From an uncultured Spirochaetaceae bacterium (GTDB lineage Bacteria; Spirochaetota; Spirochaetia; Sphaerochaetales; Sphaerochaetaceae), in the NCBI GenBank assembly GCA_944390015.1, contig CALXOL010000014.1, forward strand, positions 1-64,000: a stretch of DNA of 64,000 nucleotides, written 5' to 3'. Of this stretch, positions 16,089 to 24,909 are shown piece by piece. The translations under genes were made by a program, and so were the position numbers. The first letter of the stretch is position 1; each line of letters opens with the position of its first letter. The notes under the pieces are model-generated. The model did no database searches. It was not told the origin of the DNA and was given only the letters and a program-made list of their open reading frames with translations.

Positions 16089-17747
16089 TCAAATTTTGAC
16101 ACTGGCTCCCAGGGCAAGCTGGAAGTCATGAGCTCTCTCCTGATATATATAAGAGAGGTTTATAAAGCCCTCAAGATTGAAGATTGAGACTCTGTATGGG
16201 TATCTAAGATCGAGCGATAGCCTTACGCTGTGGCTTAAATCTCCTGTAAGCATTTCGTCAGTCTTTATGTTTGGGGCGCTGCTGTTATTCCCATCTGTTG
16301 AGTGAGGAGAGAGCATGCCTACCTCTCCATGTATCATATAAAGAAGATTAAGGGATGCGTTTATCCCACCTGGCTTTCTGTAGCGTGTTTCAAAATAGAC
16401 GGAAAGAGCATCCCCACCATAAGGAAAACCTAGGTATGTGAAAACAGGGAACTTACCATATGGTTTATTTATCGAGTAGCGGTTGAACACTATGAAATCC
16501 ACCGCCTGCCTCCTATATAGATACGGTGATGTGTATGCCCCCTCTGCGTAGAAGGAAAGGAGCGCATCACTAAGGCTCATCATGTATTCAGCAGAAAGTG
16601 ATATGCCGAAAGCAGCGGGCTGACTATCCCCCTCAGTCGGAGCGGTAGCCTGGTCAAGGACGAACTGAGTGTAAAACCTTAAGCCCTTTATCGGGACGTA
16701 CTCAAGCTCAAGGTGTGCTATCGCATTGAGGGTGTGGGAGTTGCTCAGGTTATGGAATATGTTGGCAGGATTGAAGAAATAGAGCTCTGGGACTGTGAAT
16801 GAGTACATCACATTCTCACTGATTGAGAAGAAGAGGTTATCTAAGATCCTGTATGAAAGCATATGAGCAAGCATCAGTCTGGTCTTTCCATCATAGTCAA
16901 AGTCATTCGTATTCGTATGATTGACCTCTGGAAGGTATAGCACGTAATCGAAGCTGAAGCGCTCATAGTAAAGCTTTAGATAGAGATAGTCCATCCTGCT
17001 AACATGATCGTCGAAGATGAAATTCCCGATTCTTGAGCGCCCCCATGAGAGGCGGTCACGCAGAAAGCCGAATGAGAGATTATCAAAAGAGAAAGAAAAG
17101 GATGTGCGCCGTGGCACGTCTATCTCGATTGCCGTCATCTTCGGGAAATTGAAGAGGAAGGTCGATGAATAGACCTTGGACACATCCTGTACCCTGATAG
17201 CACCTCCCTCTTCTTTTGAAACAACGGCACCAAGGCCAGGAAAATCACCACCGCTGAGTTCTTCTAAGGTTATGAACGTATCCTCATTCGTTACCATTCC
17301 ATGTCCGTATGAGAGCTCGGTATACGTATAGAACGGGCCAAGGGAAGCCTCTACTGATGCCTTAAGAAAAGGCTTACGCTCATTAAAACCGTATACCCAG
17401 TGCTCAGATCTCTTAAAGACCTTCCCGTTCGGATGGTAGTAGAGCTCGGGTGCAAGCTCAAGGGAGGGCTTGAAATAGTATTCATCACTTCTTAGCGATG
17501 ATGAGATCTTCTCATATAGATTCTTCGAGAACGGATCCATGCCATCATAATCAAGGCGGCGGAGCATGAGACGCACCTCACTCTCACTCCAAGGCCTGGA
17601 TGAGGAGACGCCGCTTACCCCGTTTATGAGGAAAAGTGCCTCAACATCGAGGTAGGTCTCATCATCAAGAGGAATAATCCTTCCCCCTATCGCAAAAAGA
17701 GGGAGAAGGATAAAAAGAAGCAGAAGAGTACTAATTGCTCTTCTCAT
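16089..17747 (-). CDS. Wzi-like outer-membrane beta-barrel protein, paralogue A
   Basis: Predicted 552-residue protein starting at the ATG at 17747, which overlaps the stop of the upstream paralogue (TGATG). The signal peptide is MRRAISTLLLLFILLPLFA. The N-terminal module IIPLDDETYLDVEALFLING, RPWSESEVRLMLRRLDYD and LYEKISS is shared with 17747-19555 and 59281-61053. The rest is amphipathic strands with an aromatic C-terminus, as in an outer-membrane barrel. The stretch LSWGRSRIGNFIFDDHVSRM corresponds to a conserved WGxGxxGNFxxxDH-like signature of the trio. The layout resembles Wzi-type capsule assembly proteins, which hold capsule at the surface. That function is inferred, not shown. Confidence 0.65.
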   Translation of the reverse strand: MRRAISTLLLLFILLPLFAIGGRIIPLDDETYLDVEALFLINGVSGVSSSRPWSESEVRLMLRRLDYDGMDPFSKNLYEKISSSLRSDEYYFKPSLELAPELYYHPNGKVFKRSEHWVYGFNERKPFLKASVEASLGPFYTYTELSYGHGMVTNEDTFITLEELSGGDFPGLGAVVSKEEGGAIRVQDVSKVYSSTFLFNFPKMTAIEIDVPRRTSFSFSFDNLSFGFLRDRLSWGRSRIGNFIFDDHVSRMDYLYLKLYYERFSFDYVLYLPEVNHTNTNDFDYDGKTRLMLAHMLSYRILDNLFFSISENVMYSFTVPELYFFNPANIFHNLSNSHTLNAIAHLELEYVPIKGLRFYTQFVLDQATAPTEGDSQPAAFGISLSAEYMMSLSDALLSFYAEGAYTSPYLYRRQAVDFIVFNRYSINKPYGKFPVFTYLGFPYGGDALSVYFETRYRKPGGINASLNLLYMIHGEVGMLSPHSTDGNNSSAPNIKTDEMLTGDLSHSVRLSLDLRYPYRVSIFNLEGFINLSYIYQERAHDFQLALGASVKI

Positions 17748-19555
17748 CAGAGGCTCCATGATACTCCAAGCATCCACTGGCAATCGAACTCAGGAGCATT
17801 GGCCTTGATGTTGCCCGGGTGTATTAGCGTCAAGAAATGTATGTTGCTGTAGATGCTGAAGCCATATGGAAGCTCAAGCCCTCCGTTAAGACCGATATCG
17901 ATAAGATGTCTTACGGCATCACGCTTATTAGCATTCTCATCCTTATTATTTGCTGTCTGATGTTCATCCGTTGGAGTTGTCACATTGTGATAATCTCCAT
18001 TCACCCTGGTCCACACCGTCCACTGGTCATGGGTTCCATGCGCCATGTAGAAGAAGGATCCTCCGAAGTAGTACTCTCCAGGCTTTCTGAAGGAAGCGGA
18101 AAACTCTGCAACGATTGCATCTCCACCATACTTATAACCAAGGAACTGCTCGTCATAGAACTGAGCGCCTCCGTTCCAAATCATCTCACGAGTTGGAACG
18201 ACATAGTTTATTCCCCAGTTTCCAGGGCTCTGTACTCTTCCACTCTCTCCTGCCTGCTGATCCCCATCCCTTAAGTAAAGGTAAGGATCCGTGTATGCTC
18301 CCTCGAGATTTAAAGATAGGATTCCGTCAAAGAGAGGCATTACATATGTCGCTCCGAGCATGTAGCCCATCGCAGTAGGTTCTGCAGGGTCTGCCCCTTC
18401 TTTTCCAGGAATCGGCTCACCTGGGAGTATCATCTCATCGACTACTATCTGGGCATAGAGATTTAGGCCGTTTATAGGAGTGTAGTCGAACTCAAATGCA
18501 AGGATTGAGTTCGTAAGGCTCCTTGTATATGAGTTATGGAAGAGATGAGCAGGACTTAAAGCGATGAGATCTATCCTGTTATCCTTGCTCATGTACATTA
18601 CACCCTCTGTAAGAGCGAAGCCGAACTTATTGTCAAAGAATCTCCACTCCAGGCGGTGTGCGATGAATGCGCTGATGCCGTTTAGATATGCGCTCTGACC
18701 GGCTGTACTTCCAGTCTGGTTAAGCTCTCTGCTTGTAGCAATTCCAGAATCATCATTAGGAGAAGAACCTTGGAAATAATAGTTTTGTGGATGTACGAAA
18801 CTTAGAACCAGGAAGGTATATTTGAAATTATCATCAAAAGCTGTGATACGTGCCGAGTTATGGTATTTAATATGGTCTCCTAGAACGAAATTACCCGTCT
18901 GTCCAGGTCCCCATGAATAGCGCTCACGCCCGACCTGTAGACTCCAGTGCCCTCCCCCAGCGGCTACAAACGCCCTATATGGGAAGTTGAAATCGAGGTT
19001 TTCCATGATGTCTATAGGAATATTCGTCTCTGCGATACTATCGCCGAATGCACTTTCTGGATATGGAAATTTCGTCTTCGTTGTCCCTACCGAGAAATCG
19101 AAGAAACCGTAGAAAGAAGAGCCTATGTGCTGCTCTGCAACGAGGCTAAGCAAAGGCTCCGTATCCGCCCAGTCCTCGCTCCAGTTATCCCAGCTCTGGA
19201 AGTACTCACTCTTATTTGAATGCATGTAGAGCTCAGGAGAGACAGTGACATCACCGGTGAACACGGCGGATTCCGCATCACTTGTCAATATCATATCTAT
19301 CCTGTCATATAGTCTTTTCCCAGCCTCTGAGAGAGCATCGTAATCGAGACGGGAGAGTGCCATCTTCATCTCACTTCCACTATATGGGCCCGTTGTTGAA
19401 GGAAGGGAATATCCGCTGAGGATGTAGAGATCCTTCATGTCACTGACAATCTCATCATCGATTGCATAGATCTTCTCATAATTCAATTCATCTGCAGAGA
19501 ATGCGGAAAAAGATGCCAAAATCATAACAAAACACAGTATTAAAGCTTTTTTCAT
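17747..19555 (-). CDS. Wzi-like outer-membrane beta-barrel protein, paralogue B
   Basis: A 602-residue protein with signal peptide MKKALILCFVMILASFSAFS. It has the same plan as its neighbour: an N-terminal helical module (DLYILSGYSLPSTTGPYSGS, LYDRIDMI) followed by an outer-membrane barrel. The signature reads RYSWGPGQTGNFVLGDHIKY, and many strands end in aromatic residues (final MLGVSWSL). It is the first gene of the pair, with an overlapping second gene. It is a likely surface glycan-binding or capsule-assembly protein (Wzi-like); an alternative is a general spirochaete porin-like antigen. Confidence 0.65.
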   Translation of the reverse strand: MKKALILCFVMILASFSAFSADELNYEKIYAIDDEIVSDMKDLYILSGYSLPSTTGPYSGSEMKMALSRLDYDALSEAGKRLYDRIDMILTSDAESAVFTGDVTVSPELYMHSNKSEYFQSWDNWSEDWADTEPLLSLVAEQHIGSSFYGFFDFSVGTTKTKFPYPESAFGDSIAETNIPIDIMENLDFNFPYRAFVAAGGGHWSLQVGRERYSWGPGQTGNFVLGDHIKYHNSARITAFDDNFKYTFLVLSFVHPQNYYFQGSSPNDDSGIATSRELNQTGSTAGQSAYLNGISAFIAHRLEWRFFDNKFGFALTEGVMYMSKDNRIDLIALSPAHLFHNSYTRSLTNSILAFEFDYTPINGLNLYAQIVVDEMILPGEPIPGKEGADPAEPTAMGYMLGATYVMPLFDGILSLNLEGAYTDPYLYLRDGDQQAGESGRVQSPGNWGINYVVPTREMIWNGGAQFYDEQFLGYKYGGDAIVAEFSASFRKPGEYYFGGSFFYMAHGTHDQWTVWTRVNGDYHNVTTPTDEHQTANNKDENANKRDAVRHLIDIGLNGGLELPYGFSIYSNIHFLTLIHPGNIKANAPEFDCQWMLGVSWSL

Positions 19556-19601
19556 CTACTCACCTTATGAAAATGGTAAGATGATTCCTCTCATGTGGCA
19601 A

Positions 19602-19634
19602 GAAAAAAAGGCCCGCCCTATCTCTAGAGCAGGC
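19602..19634 (-). terminator. Rho-independent terminator of the feo operon
   Basis: A ten-pair stem (19611-19620 with 19625-19634, two G-U pairs) with a four-base loop, followed on the minus strand by a run of seven T. It lies 24 bases after the last feo-cluster gene. Confidence 0.85.
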
Positions 19635-19657
19635 AGAGAGACCATATAATGAAATTC

Positions 19658-20011
19658 CTATCTTATGCTAACTACTTTGTAGCCGGCTTTAGATACTGCT
19701 TTTCTAATCTCATCATCACTTACCAAGTGTGTAATCTTTATATGGGCGGTTTTGCTATTAAGATCTACTTCGGCTTTAAGCCCTTCGATGCTGTTAAGCG
19801 CATTTTCCACCCTCGCTTTGCAGTTATTACATCTCATGCCCTCGATGATGACATCCTTATCTGCAAGAACCGGGCCGTCAAGCTTCTTTTCTTTTACCTT
19901 AACGCTCGATCCTCCACAGCACGGGCCCTCCCCTTTAAAATGCTTAAGAGAGCCCTTTACTGCAAAGATGATGAGAACAATTACAATTAAAATTATAATC
20001 GCATCAACCAT
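19658..20011 (-). CDS. FeoB-associated Cys-rich membrane protein fused to a heavy-metal-associated domain
   Basis: A 117-residue protein from the ATG at 20011. It starts with one transmembrane helix (VDAIIILIVIVLIIFAVKGS) and a short Cys motif (GPCCGGSS), as in FeoB-associated Cys-rich proteins. Residues 50-117 form an HMA domain with the metal site GMRCNNCKARVENAL. HMA domains bind soft metals through the CxxC pair and usually occur in copper chaperones and P-type ATPases. The fusion at the end of a feo operon suggests a membrane-tethered metal chaperone for iron uptake; this is inference. It is the last gene before a strong terminator. Confidence 0.75.
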   Translation of the reverse strand: MVDAIIILIVIVLIIFAVKGSLKHFKGEGPCCGGSSVKVKEKKLDGPVLADKDVIIEGMRCNNCKARVENALNSIEGLKAEVDLNSKTAHIKITHLVSDDEIRKAVSKAGYKVVSIR

Positions 20012-20013
20012 AT

Positions 20014-20148
20014 TCACATCCTTTCGTCCTTATGCCGCCTCATCCTCTTTTTCACCATCTGCACGATTGAGTATATCCCTACCCCAACAAGATAGATCAG
20101 AAGGAATGAAGCGAAGGCATAGAACATGCTGGATTTAGCGTCCCCCAT
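20014..20148 (-). CDS. Small membrane protein in feo operon
   Basis: A 44-codon gene. The ATG at 20148 has GGAGAGGA seven bases upstream, inside the end of the previous gene, and the stop lies two bases before the next start. It encodes MGDAKSSMFYAFASFLLIYL, then VGVGIYSIVQMVKKRMRR and a short charged tail: a single membrane helix with a basic cytoplasmic end. It sits between two FeoB-associated genes with perfect operon spacing, so it is probably a real accessory subunit. I know no named family for it. Confidence 0.65.
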   Translation of the reverse strand: MGDAKSSMFYAFASFLLIYLVGVGIYSIVQMVKKRMRRHKDERM

Positions 20149-20149
20149 A

Positions 20150-20335
20150 TCAAGTCCTCTCCTTGGCATTCCTTATCAGGCTGTCGATATATGCGCTATC
20201 GCATCCTTTACACCCTTTGCATGAATGAGAAGTGCAACCTGTGCATACCCCGCTTTTCTTGTCTCTGATGAGCTTTTTAATTACAAGAATCGAATAAGCT
20301 GCCACTAAAAAGATGATCATGATATCGGCAAACAT
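20150..20335 (-). CDS. FeoB-associated Cys-rich membrane protein
   Basis: A 61-residue protein: one N-terminal transmembrane helix (FADIMIIFLVAAYSILVIKK) followed by a Cys-rich tail CTGCTSHSCKGCKGC. This matches the FeoB-associated Cys-rich family (PF12669), found directly behind feoB. The cysteines may bind iron near the FeoB exit; the role is not established. It follows feoB by 11 bases. Confidence 0.85.
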   Translation of the reverse strand: MFADIMIIFLVAAYSILVIKKLIRDKKSGVCTGCTSHSCKGCKGCDSAYIDSLIRNAKERT

Positions 20336-20346
20336 TTCCTTCCTCC

Positions 20347-22527
20347 TTAAGCAGCTTCAACCGATCTTCTTGAATAGACCTTGTTCTTCTTATACGGATC
20401 CGGACGGAAGAGTAAGAAAAGCATCAATGCAAGAACTACCAGGGCAACGGCTGTTGCAAATGTGAACGTGCCAAATGCAATCAGAACTCCAATCTGGTAT
20501 GTGCAGAGGCAGACTGCGTATGCAAATAGATTCTGAAAGAGTATTGCAAACCAGAACCATTTCCTGCTCTGCATCTGCTGGGCCATTGTCGCAATCGCTG
20601 CAAGGCATGGGGAGTCAAGCAGATTGAAAAGGAGGAATGAGAATGCTGCAATAGTAGATGGGAACCATGTTGCGACTCCTGCTGCTACGTTAACCGCATC
20701 CTCCACATCCCCTGCGACATTTGCCAGCACTCCCATCGTGGAGACAATAGCCTCTTTTGCGGTAAAGCCTGAGAGGGAGGCTGCAACAGGCTGCCATGAG
20801 CCAAAGCCAAGTGGGGCAAAAAGCGGTGCAAGTACTCCTCCGATTGCGGCAAGAAGGCTTTCCGAGCTGTCCTCTACAAGGCCGAAACCTTCAGATGAGA
20901 ATCCGAATCCTGCGAGGAACCACATTACGACGCATGCAAGGAAGAGTATCGTTCCCGCCTTGATTATAAAGCCCTTCAAGCGTTCCCATACGTGAAGGAG
21001 AACTGTTCTCGCACTCGGTATGTGATAAGGAGGAAGCTCCATTACGAACGGTGCAGGCTTTCCAGAGAACGGTTTTGTTTTCTTAAGCATGATCGCAGAG
21101 ACGAGAACGGCTACGATTCCGATGAAGTACATGAGCGGCGCTATGAATCCACCGGCCTCATAAGAGCCTGTCATATAGGATGCCATAACTCCTCCCATGA
21201 GCGCTATTACAGGAAGCTTCGCTCCACATGGGATGAATGTTGCAGTCATGATCGTAAGCTTTCTGTCGTTCTCCTGCTCGATTGTGCGGCTTGCCATGAT
21301 TCCAGGGATTCCACAGCCAGAGGAGATTAAAAGAGGTATGAAGCTCTTTCCAGAAAGTCCGAAATGCCTGAACACCCTGTCCATTACGAATGCGATACGA
21401 ACCATGTAACCAGAATCCTCAAGAATGGAGAGGAATAGGAATAGAATGGCCATCTGCGGAACAAAGCCGAGAACGGCTCCTACTCCTCCTATGATTCCAT
21501 CCACGACCAGGCTTATTACGAGGCTTCCCGCGCCTATCGCCTCAAGGCCAGATGATACCCAGCCCTGGATAGCTCCCACGAAAGTATCATTCGTCCAGTC
21601 GGTTACCCATGTTCCGATTGTTGTGACGCTTATGTAATAGACGACGAACATCACTGCGATGAAGATAGGAATTCCTAAAATCCTGTTGGTCACGATCCTA
21701 TCTATTTTATCTGAGACCGATAGCTCCTCTTTTCCCTTCTTAACGCATGTGGATACTATCTTCTGTATGTACTTATAACGTTCATCGGTTATGATTGACT
21801 CGATGTCATCATCCCTATCTTTCTCGAGTATTACCCTTGCATCCCTAGCCTTTTCAAGAGCCTCTGCTGAGAGCTTTGCATCCGAAATTGCCTTCTCATC
21901 TTTCTCAATTGCCTTTATGGCATACCATCTTGATTTATCAGCAGTGACGGTATCGAGAGCTGCTTTCACATCATCGATAAGGGTCTCAAGCTTCTGGCTG
22001 AATATCGGACCAGGAAGAGTTCTCTCCTTCTTCTTTGCACACCTTACAGCTTCGTCTATCAAGGATGTGAGTCCGGTCTTCTTAAGAGCGGATGTCTCAA
22101 CAACAGGACAGCCAAGAACCATCGAAAGCCTCTTAATATCTATCTTAAGACCTTTCTTCTCTACAAGATCCGCCATGTTGAGAGCTATAACAACAGGAAG
22201 CCCTGTCTCTATGAGCTGAGTCGTAAGGTAGAGATTCCTCTCTATGTTCGTCGCATCAACAAGATCGATTATAACATCGGGATTATCCTTCAAAAGATAG
22301 TCCCGGCTAACAACTTCCTCCAAAGTATAAGGACTCAGGGAGTAGATACCGGGAAGATCGGTCAGCGTGATCTCATCCGCTCTTGATTTGTCCCTGAGCT
22401 TTCCCTCCTTCTTCTCAACCGTTACACCCGGCCAGTTTCCCACATATTGGTTCGCACCTGTCAGCGCATTGAACATCGTGGTCTTTCCGCAGTTTGGATT
22501 TCCTGCGAGCGCTATTCTTATTCTCAT
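20347..22527 (-). CDS. feoB: Ferrous iron transporter FeoB
   Basis: A 726-residue inner-membrane Fe(II) transporter with an N-terminal GTPase domain. G1 is GNPNCGKTTMFNALTG (residues 8-23), followed by switch I (NWPGVTVEKKEG), G3 (LTDLPGIYSLSPYTLEE) and G4 (ALNMADL). A helical insertion follows, then two Gate domains with about ten membrane helices (residues 280-715). The length is normal for the family. It is the third gene of a run of two feoA genes, feoB and three small membrane proteins, transcribed away from a DtxR-type regulator. The operators in the shared promoter region imply induction by iron limitation. Confidence 0.97.
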   Translation of the reverse strand: MRIRIALAGNPNCGKTTMFNALTGANQYVGNWPGVTVEKKEGKLRDKSRADEITLTDLPGIYSLSPYTLEEVVSRDYLLKDNPDVIIDLVDATNIERNLYLTTQLIETGLPVVIALNMADLVEKKGLKIDIKRLSMVLGCPVVETSALKKTGLTSLIDEAVRCAKKKERTLPGPIFSQKLETLIDDVKAALDTVTADKSRWYAIKAIEKDEKAISDAKLSAEALEKARDARVILEKDRDDDIESIITDERYKYIQKIVSTCVKKGKEELSVSDKIDRIVTNRILGIPIFIAVMFVVYYISVTTIGTWVTDWTNDTFVGAIQGWVSSGLEAIGAGSLVISLVVDGIIGGVGAVLGFVPQMAILFLFLSILEDSGYMVRIAFVMDRVFRHFGLSGKSFIPLLISSGCGIPGIMASRTIEQENDRKLTIMTATFIPCGAKLPVIALMGGVMASYMTGSYEAGGFIAPLMYFIGIVAVLVSAIMLKKTKPFSGKPAPFVMELPPYHIPSARTVLLHVWERLKGFIIKAGTILFLACVVMWFLAGFGFSSEGFGLVEDSSESLLAAIGGVLAPLFAPLGFGSWQPVAASLSGFTAKEAIVSTMGVLANVAGDVEDAVNVAAGVATWFPSTIAAFSFLLFNLLDSPCLAAIATMAQQMQSRKWFWFAILFQNLFAYAVCLCTYQIGVLIAFGTFTFATAVALVVLALMLFLLFRPDPYKKNKVYSRRSVEAA

Positions 22528-22548
22528 GTTTTCCGCCTCCTCTTCTTA

Positions 22549-22767
22549 TCATCCGACAATGACGCACTCTGCGTCGTTCTTTCTGACGGATAACTCATAT
22601 CCCCTTACCGTGATCTCAACAGGATCACCGAGCGGAGCCACTTTCCTGATATAGAGCTCCGTGCCCTTAGTGATTCCCATATCCATGATGCGTCTTTTAT
22701 ACGCACCATCACCCTCAATCTTCTCAACACGTACCGTTGAGCCGACTTTCGCTTCTCCAAGTGTCAT
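22549..22767 (-). CDS. feoA: FeoA-family protein (second copy)
   Basis: A 72-residue SH3-like protein of the FeoA family (MTLGEAKVGSTVRVEKIEGD, later RRIMDMGITKGTELYIRKVA and the PVEITVRGYELSVRK signature). FeoA proteins act in the cytoplasm with FeoB. It lies 21 bases before feoB. The two FeoA copies are diverged and may have different partners. Confidence 0.93.
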   Translation of the reverse strand: MTLGEAKVGSTVRVEKIEGDGAYKRRIMDMGITKGTELYIRKVAPLGDPVEITVRGYELSVRKNDAECVIVG

Positions 22768-22797
22768 ATTTCCTCACTCCTATAAAAACATGCTCTG

Positions 22798-23010
22798 TCA
22801 AATGAATATGTGCCTGGCCATATCGGCATTAAGCGCAACTCTGGAGTCCTTGATCTTAACAATCATGGATCCTCCGAGGAGGTTGAGAACCTCCACATCA
22901 CTTCCTGCGATGAAACCAAGATTTGCAAGAAACCTTCTTACATCGTCACTGCCCCCGATTCTCCTGATCTTGGCCTTTGCGCCCGGATTAATCATTGTAA
23001 GCGGCATCAT
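22798..23010 (-). CDS. feoA: FeoA-family protein (first gene of feo operon)
   Basis: A 70-residue FeoA-family SH3-like protein (PLTMINPGAKAKIRRIGGSD, then FLANLGFIAGSDVEVLN and MIVKIKDSRVALNADMARHI). It is the first gene of the iron-uptake operon. GGAGAG precedes the ATG at 23010. Its promoter (-35 at 23077-23082, -10 at 23054-23059) is covered by an operator for the divergent regulator. Confidence 0.93.
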   Translation of the reverse strand: MMPLTMINPGAKAKIRRIGGSDDVRRFLANLGFIAGSDVEVLNLLGGSMIVKIKDSRVALNADMARHIFI

Positions 23011-23025
23011 CTACTCTCCTTAAAA

Positions 23026-23082
23026 GTTAGAATGCTCTAATCTTTTCGTGGTTAGTTTACTCTAACCGAAATTAGTAGTCAA
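23026..23082 (-). promoter_or_regulatory. feo promoter with two TTAG-N6-CTAA iron-box operators
   Basis: On the minus strand TTGACT (23077-23082), a 17-base spacer and TAAACT (23054-23059) form a good promoter reading into feoA. The perfect inverted repeat GGTTAG-TTTACT-CTAACC (23050-23067) covers the -10. A second box, TTAG-AATGCT-CTAA (23027-23040), lies 25 bases downstream, near the transcription start. The half-sites resemble the GTTAG/CTAAC halves of known DtxR/IdeR boxes. Repression when iron is plentiful is inferred. Confidence 0.75.
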
Positions 23083-23146
23083 TAACTCTTCCTCTTTTTC
23101 GTTCTAAAATCGCTAAATTGTGCTAATATAGGAGACTGAGGTGTAT

Positions 23147-23536
23147 ATGGACGCTAAAGAATCTTCAGAAGACTATCTGGAAGCGATATTAATCATAGGA
23201 AAGGAAAAAAGATTCGTCAGGAACATAGATATCGCAAAACATCTTGATTTTTCCAAGCCGAGCGTGACCATCGCCCTTAAGAAGCTCAAGGACAGGATGC
23301 TCATAGACATAGATGGAGATAACCTCATAACGCTCACACCAGAGGGAAGGAAAATCGCAGAAAACACGTATAAAAGGCACAGGGGAATAACCGAGGTGCT
23401 CATCGCACTCGGCGTGGATAAGAGGACTGCGGAAAAGGATGCATGCCGTATTGAGCATGTGATAAGCGATGAAACTTTCCGTGCAATCAGCGAACATGCT
23501 CAAAAGATGTTGACTAAAGTCAAAAAAGAAGGATAA
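23147..23536 (+). CDS. DtxR-family iron-dependent regulator
   Basis: About 129 residues (131 if the GTG at 23141, better spaced from GGAG, is used). An N-terminal winged helix-turn-helix (SSEDYLEAI, then NIDIAKHLDFSKPSVTIALK) is followed by the DtxR dimer/metal domain. The metal ligands read DACRIEHVISDE: a Cys in the position that is Cys102 in DtxR and an acidic residue in Mn-sensing MntR, next to the conserved Glu-His. This favours Fe(II) sensing. There is no SH3 domain, so it is the short form. It is divergent from feo and the first gene of a pair with a MATE exporter. The TTAG-N6-CTAA boxes here and at 40 kb are its likely sites. Confidence 0.88.
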   Translation: MDAKESSEDYLEAILIIGKEKRFVRNIDIAKHLDFSKPSVTIALKKLKDRMLIDIDGDNLITLTPEGRKIAENTYKRHRGITEVLIALGVDKRTAEKDACRIEHVISDETFRAISEHAQKMLTKVKKEG

Positions 23537-23548
23537 TCCCCTCTTAGG

Positions 23549-24904
23549 ATGAGAACAGAGACCAGAGTAAACGGAATTACGGAGGGAAGGATTTCCCAGC
23601 AGCTTCTGCTATTCTTCTTCCCTATTCTATTCGGAACTTTCTTCCAACAGCTTTACAATACTGTTGATGCCATCGTCGTAGGCCAGTACCTCGGAACAGA
23701 GGCTCTTGCAGCCGTCGGAGGGGGAACGGGAACCGCTATAAACCTACTAATCGGCTTTTTCACGGGACTCAGCAGCGGTGCGACCGTAATCATAAGCCAG
23801 TTCTACGGGGCAAAGGACTATAAGGATACGAATAAGGCAATACACACCGCAATGCTCATCGCAATACTCGGCGGCATCATTATCCTGGCTGTCGGCATAC
23901 TCTTTACACGCCCGATTCTAGAGCTAATAGGAACTCCTGAGGATGTAATAGGCCTGGCGGAAGAGTACATGAGGATATATTTCCTCGGAAGTGTTTTCAA
24001 TACCGTTTATAATATGGGTGCCGGTATTTTCAGAGCTCTCGGGGATAGCAAGAAACCACTTTATTTCCTTATTGTGAGCTGCGTTGTAAACATAATCCTG
24101 GATGTTCTCTTCGTAGGCTTTACCGACATGGGTGTCGCAGGTGCGGCATGGGCGACGATCATAAGCCAGGCAGCCTCTGCAATCCTTGTAATCATATACC
24201 TGAGAAAGCTCGATAGCGATATCAAGCTCAGCTTAAGGCATCTTAAGATAGATTCCTCAATCCTTAGAAACACGCTGAGAATCGGACTTCCTACCGGCAT
24301 ACAGTCGATACTCTATACGATTTCAAACCTACTGATACAGGCTAACGTGAATGCATTCGGAACCGCTACAGCGGCAGCCTGGGCGGCCTACGGAAAGCTC
24401 GATGCCGTCTACTGGATGGCGATAAACGCATTCGGTATCGCAGCTACGACTTTTGTCGGACAGAACTATGGAGCAAAGCTCTATGACAGGGTTAGAAGCG
24501 GTGTGAGGATATCGCTTGCGATGGGAGCTGTCATAACGCTTTTTCTAACCGGTGCGTTCCTTCTGTTGCAGGATAAGGGTCTCATGCTCTTCACTTCGGA
24601 TAGCGAGGTTCTATCTATCGGAGTTGAAATCCTTTTGATTCTCGTTCCCACATGGATCACGTACATGCCGATTGAGATACTCTCCGGAGTCATGAGAGGG
24701 TGTGGAAAGACACTAATTCCAACAATCATCACGATAGTGGGAATCTGCGGACTAAGAGCGCTCTGGCTTGAAATTGTCCCAGCAATCAGACCTACGCTTT
24801 TATCCGTATTCCTATGCTACCCAATCTCATGGATTATCACATCTGCAGCAATCATCATCTACTACTATTGGGGAGATGTCCTTCCAAAGAGGAAGAAGGT
24901 TTAG
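23549..24904 (+). CDS. MATE-family efflux protein
   Basis: A 451-residue inner-membrane protein of the MATE family (DinF/NorM-like, COG0534) with twelve predicted helices. The start RISQQLLLFFFPILFGTFFQ, QLYNTVDAIVVGQYLG, and the second-half repeat GLPTGIQSILYTISNLLIQA are typical. Members exchange Na+ or H+ for organic cations or other solutes; the substrate cannot be told. It starts 12 bases after the DtxR-type gene and is probably co-transcribed, so it may be iron-linked. Confidence 0.92.
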   Translation: MRTETRVNGITEGRISQQLLLFFFPILFGTFFQQLYNTVDAIVVGQYLGTEALAAVGGGTGTAINLLIGFFTGLSSGATVIISQFYGAKDYKDTNKAIHTAMLIAILGGIIILAVGILFTRPILELIGTPEDVIGLAEEYMRIYFLGSVFNTVYNMGAGIFRALGDSKKPLYFLIVSCVVNIILDVLFVGFTDMGVAGAAWATIISQAASAILVIIYLRKLDSDIKLSLRHLKIDSSILRNTLRIGLPTGIQSILYTISNLLIQANVNAFGTATAAAWAAYGKLDAVYWMAINAFGIAATTFVGQNYGAKLYDRVRSGVRISLAMGAVITLFLTGAFLLLQDKGLMLFTSDSEVLSIGVEILLILVPTWITYMPIEILSGVMRGCGKTLIPTIITIVGICGLRALWLEIVPAIRPTLLSVFLCYPISWIITSAAIIIYYYWGDVLPKRKKV

Positions 24905-24909
24905 CTTTC

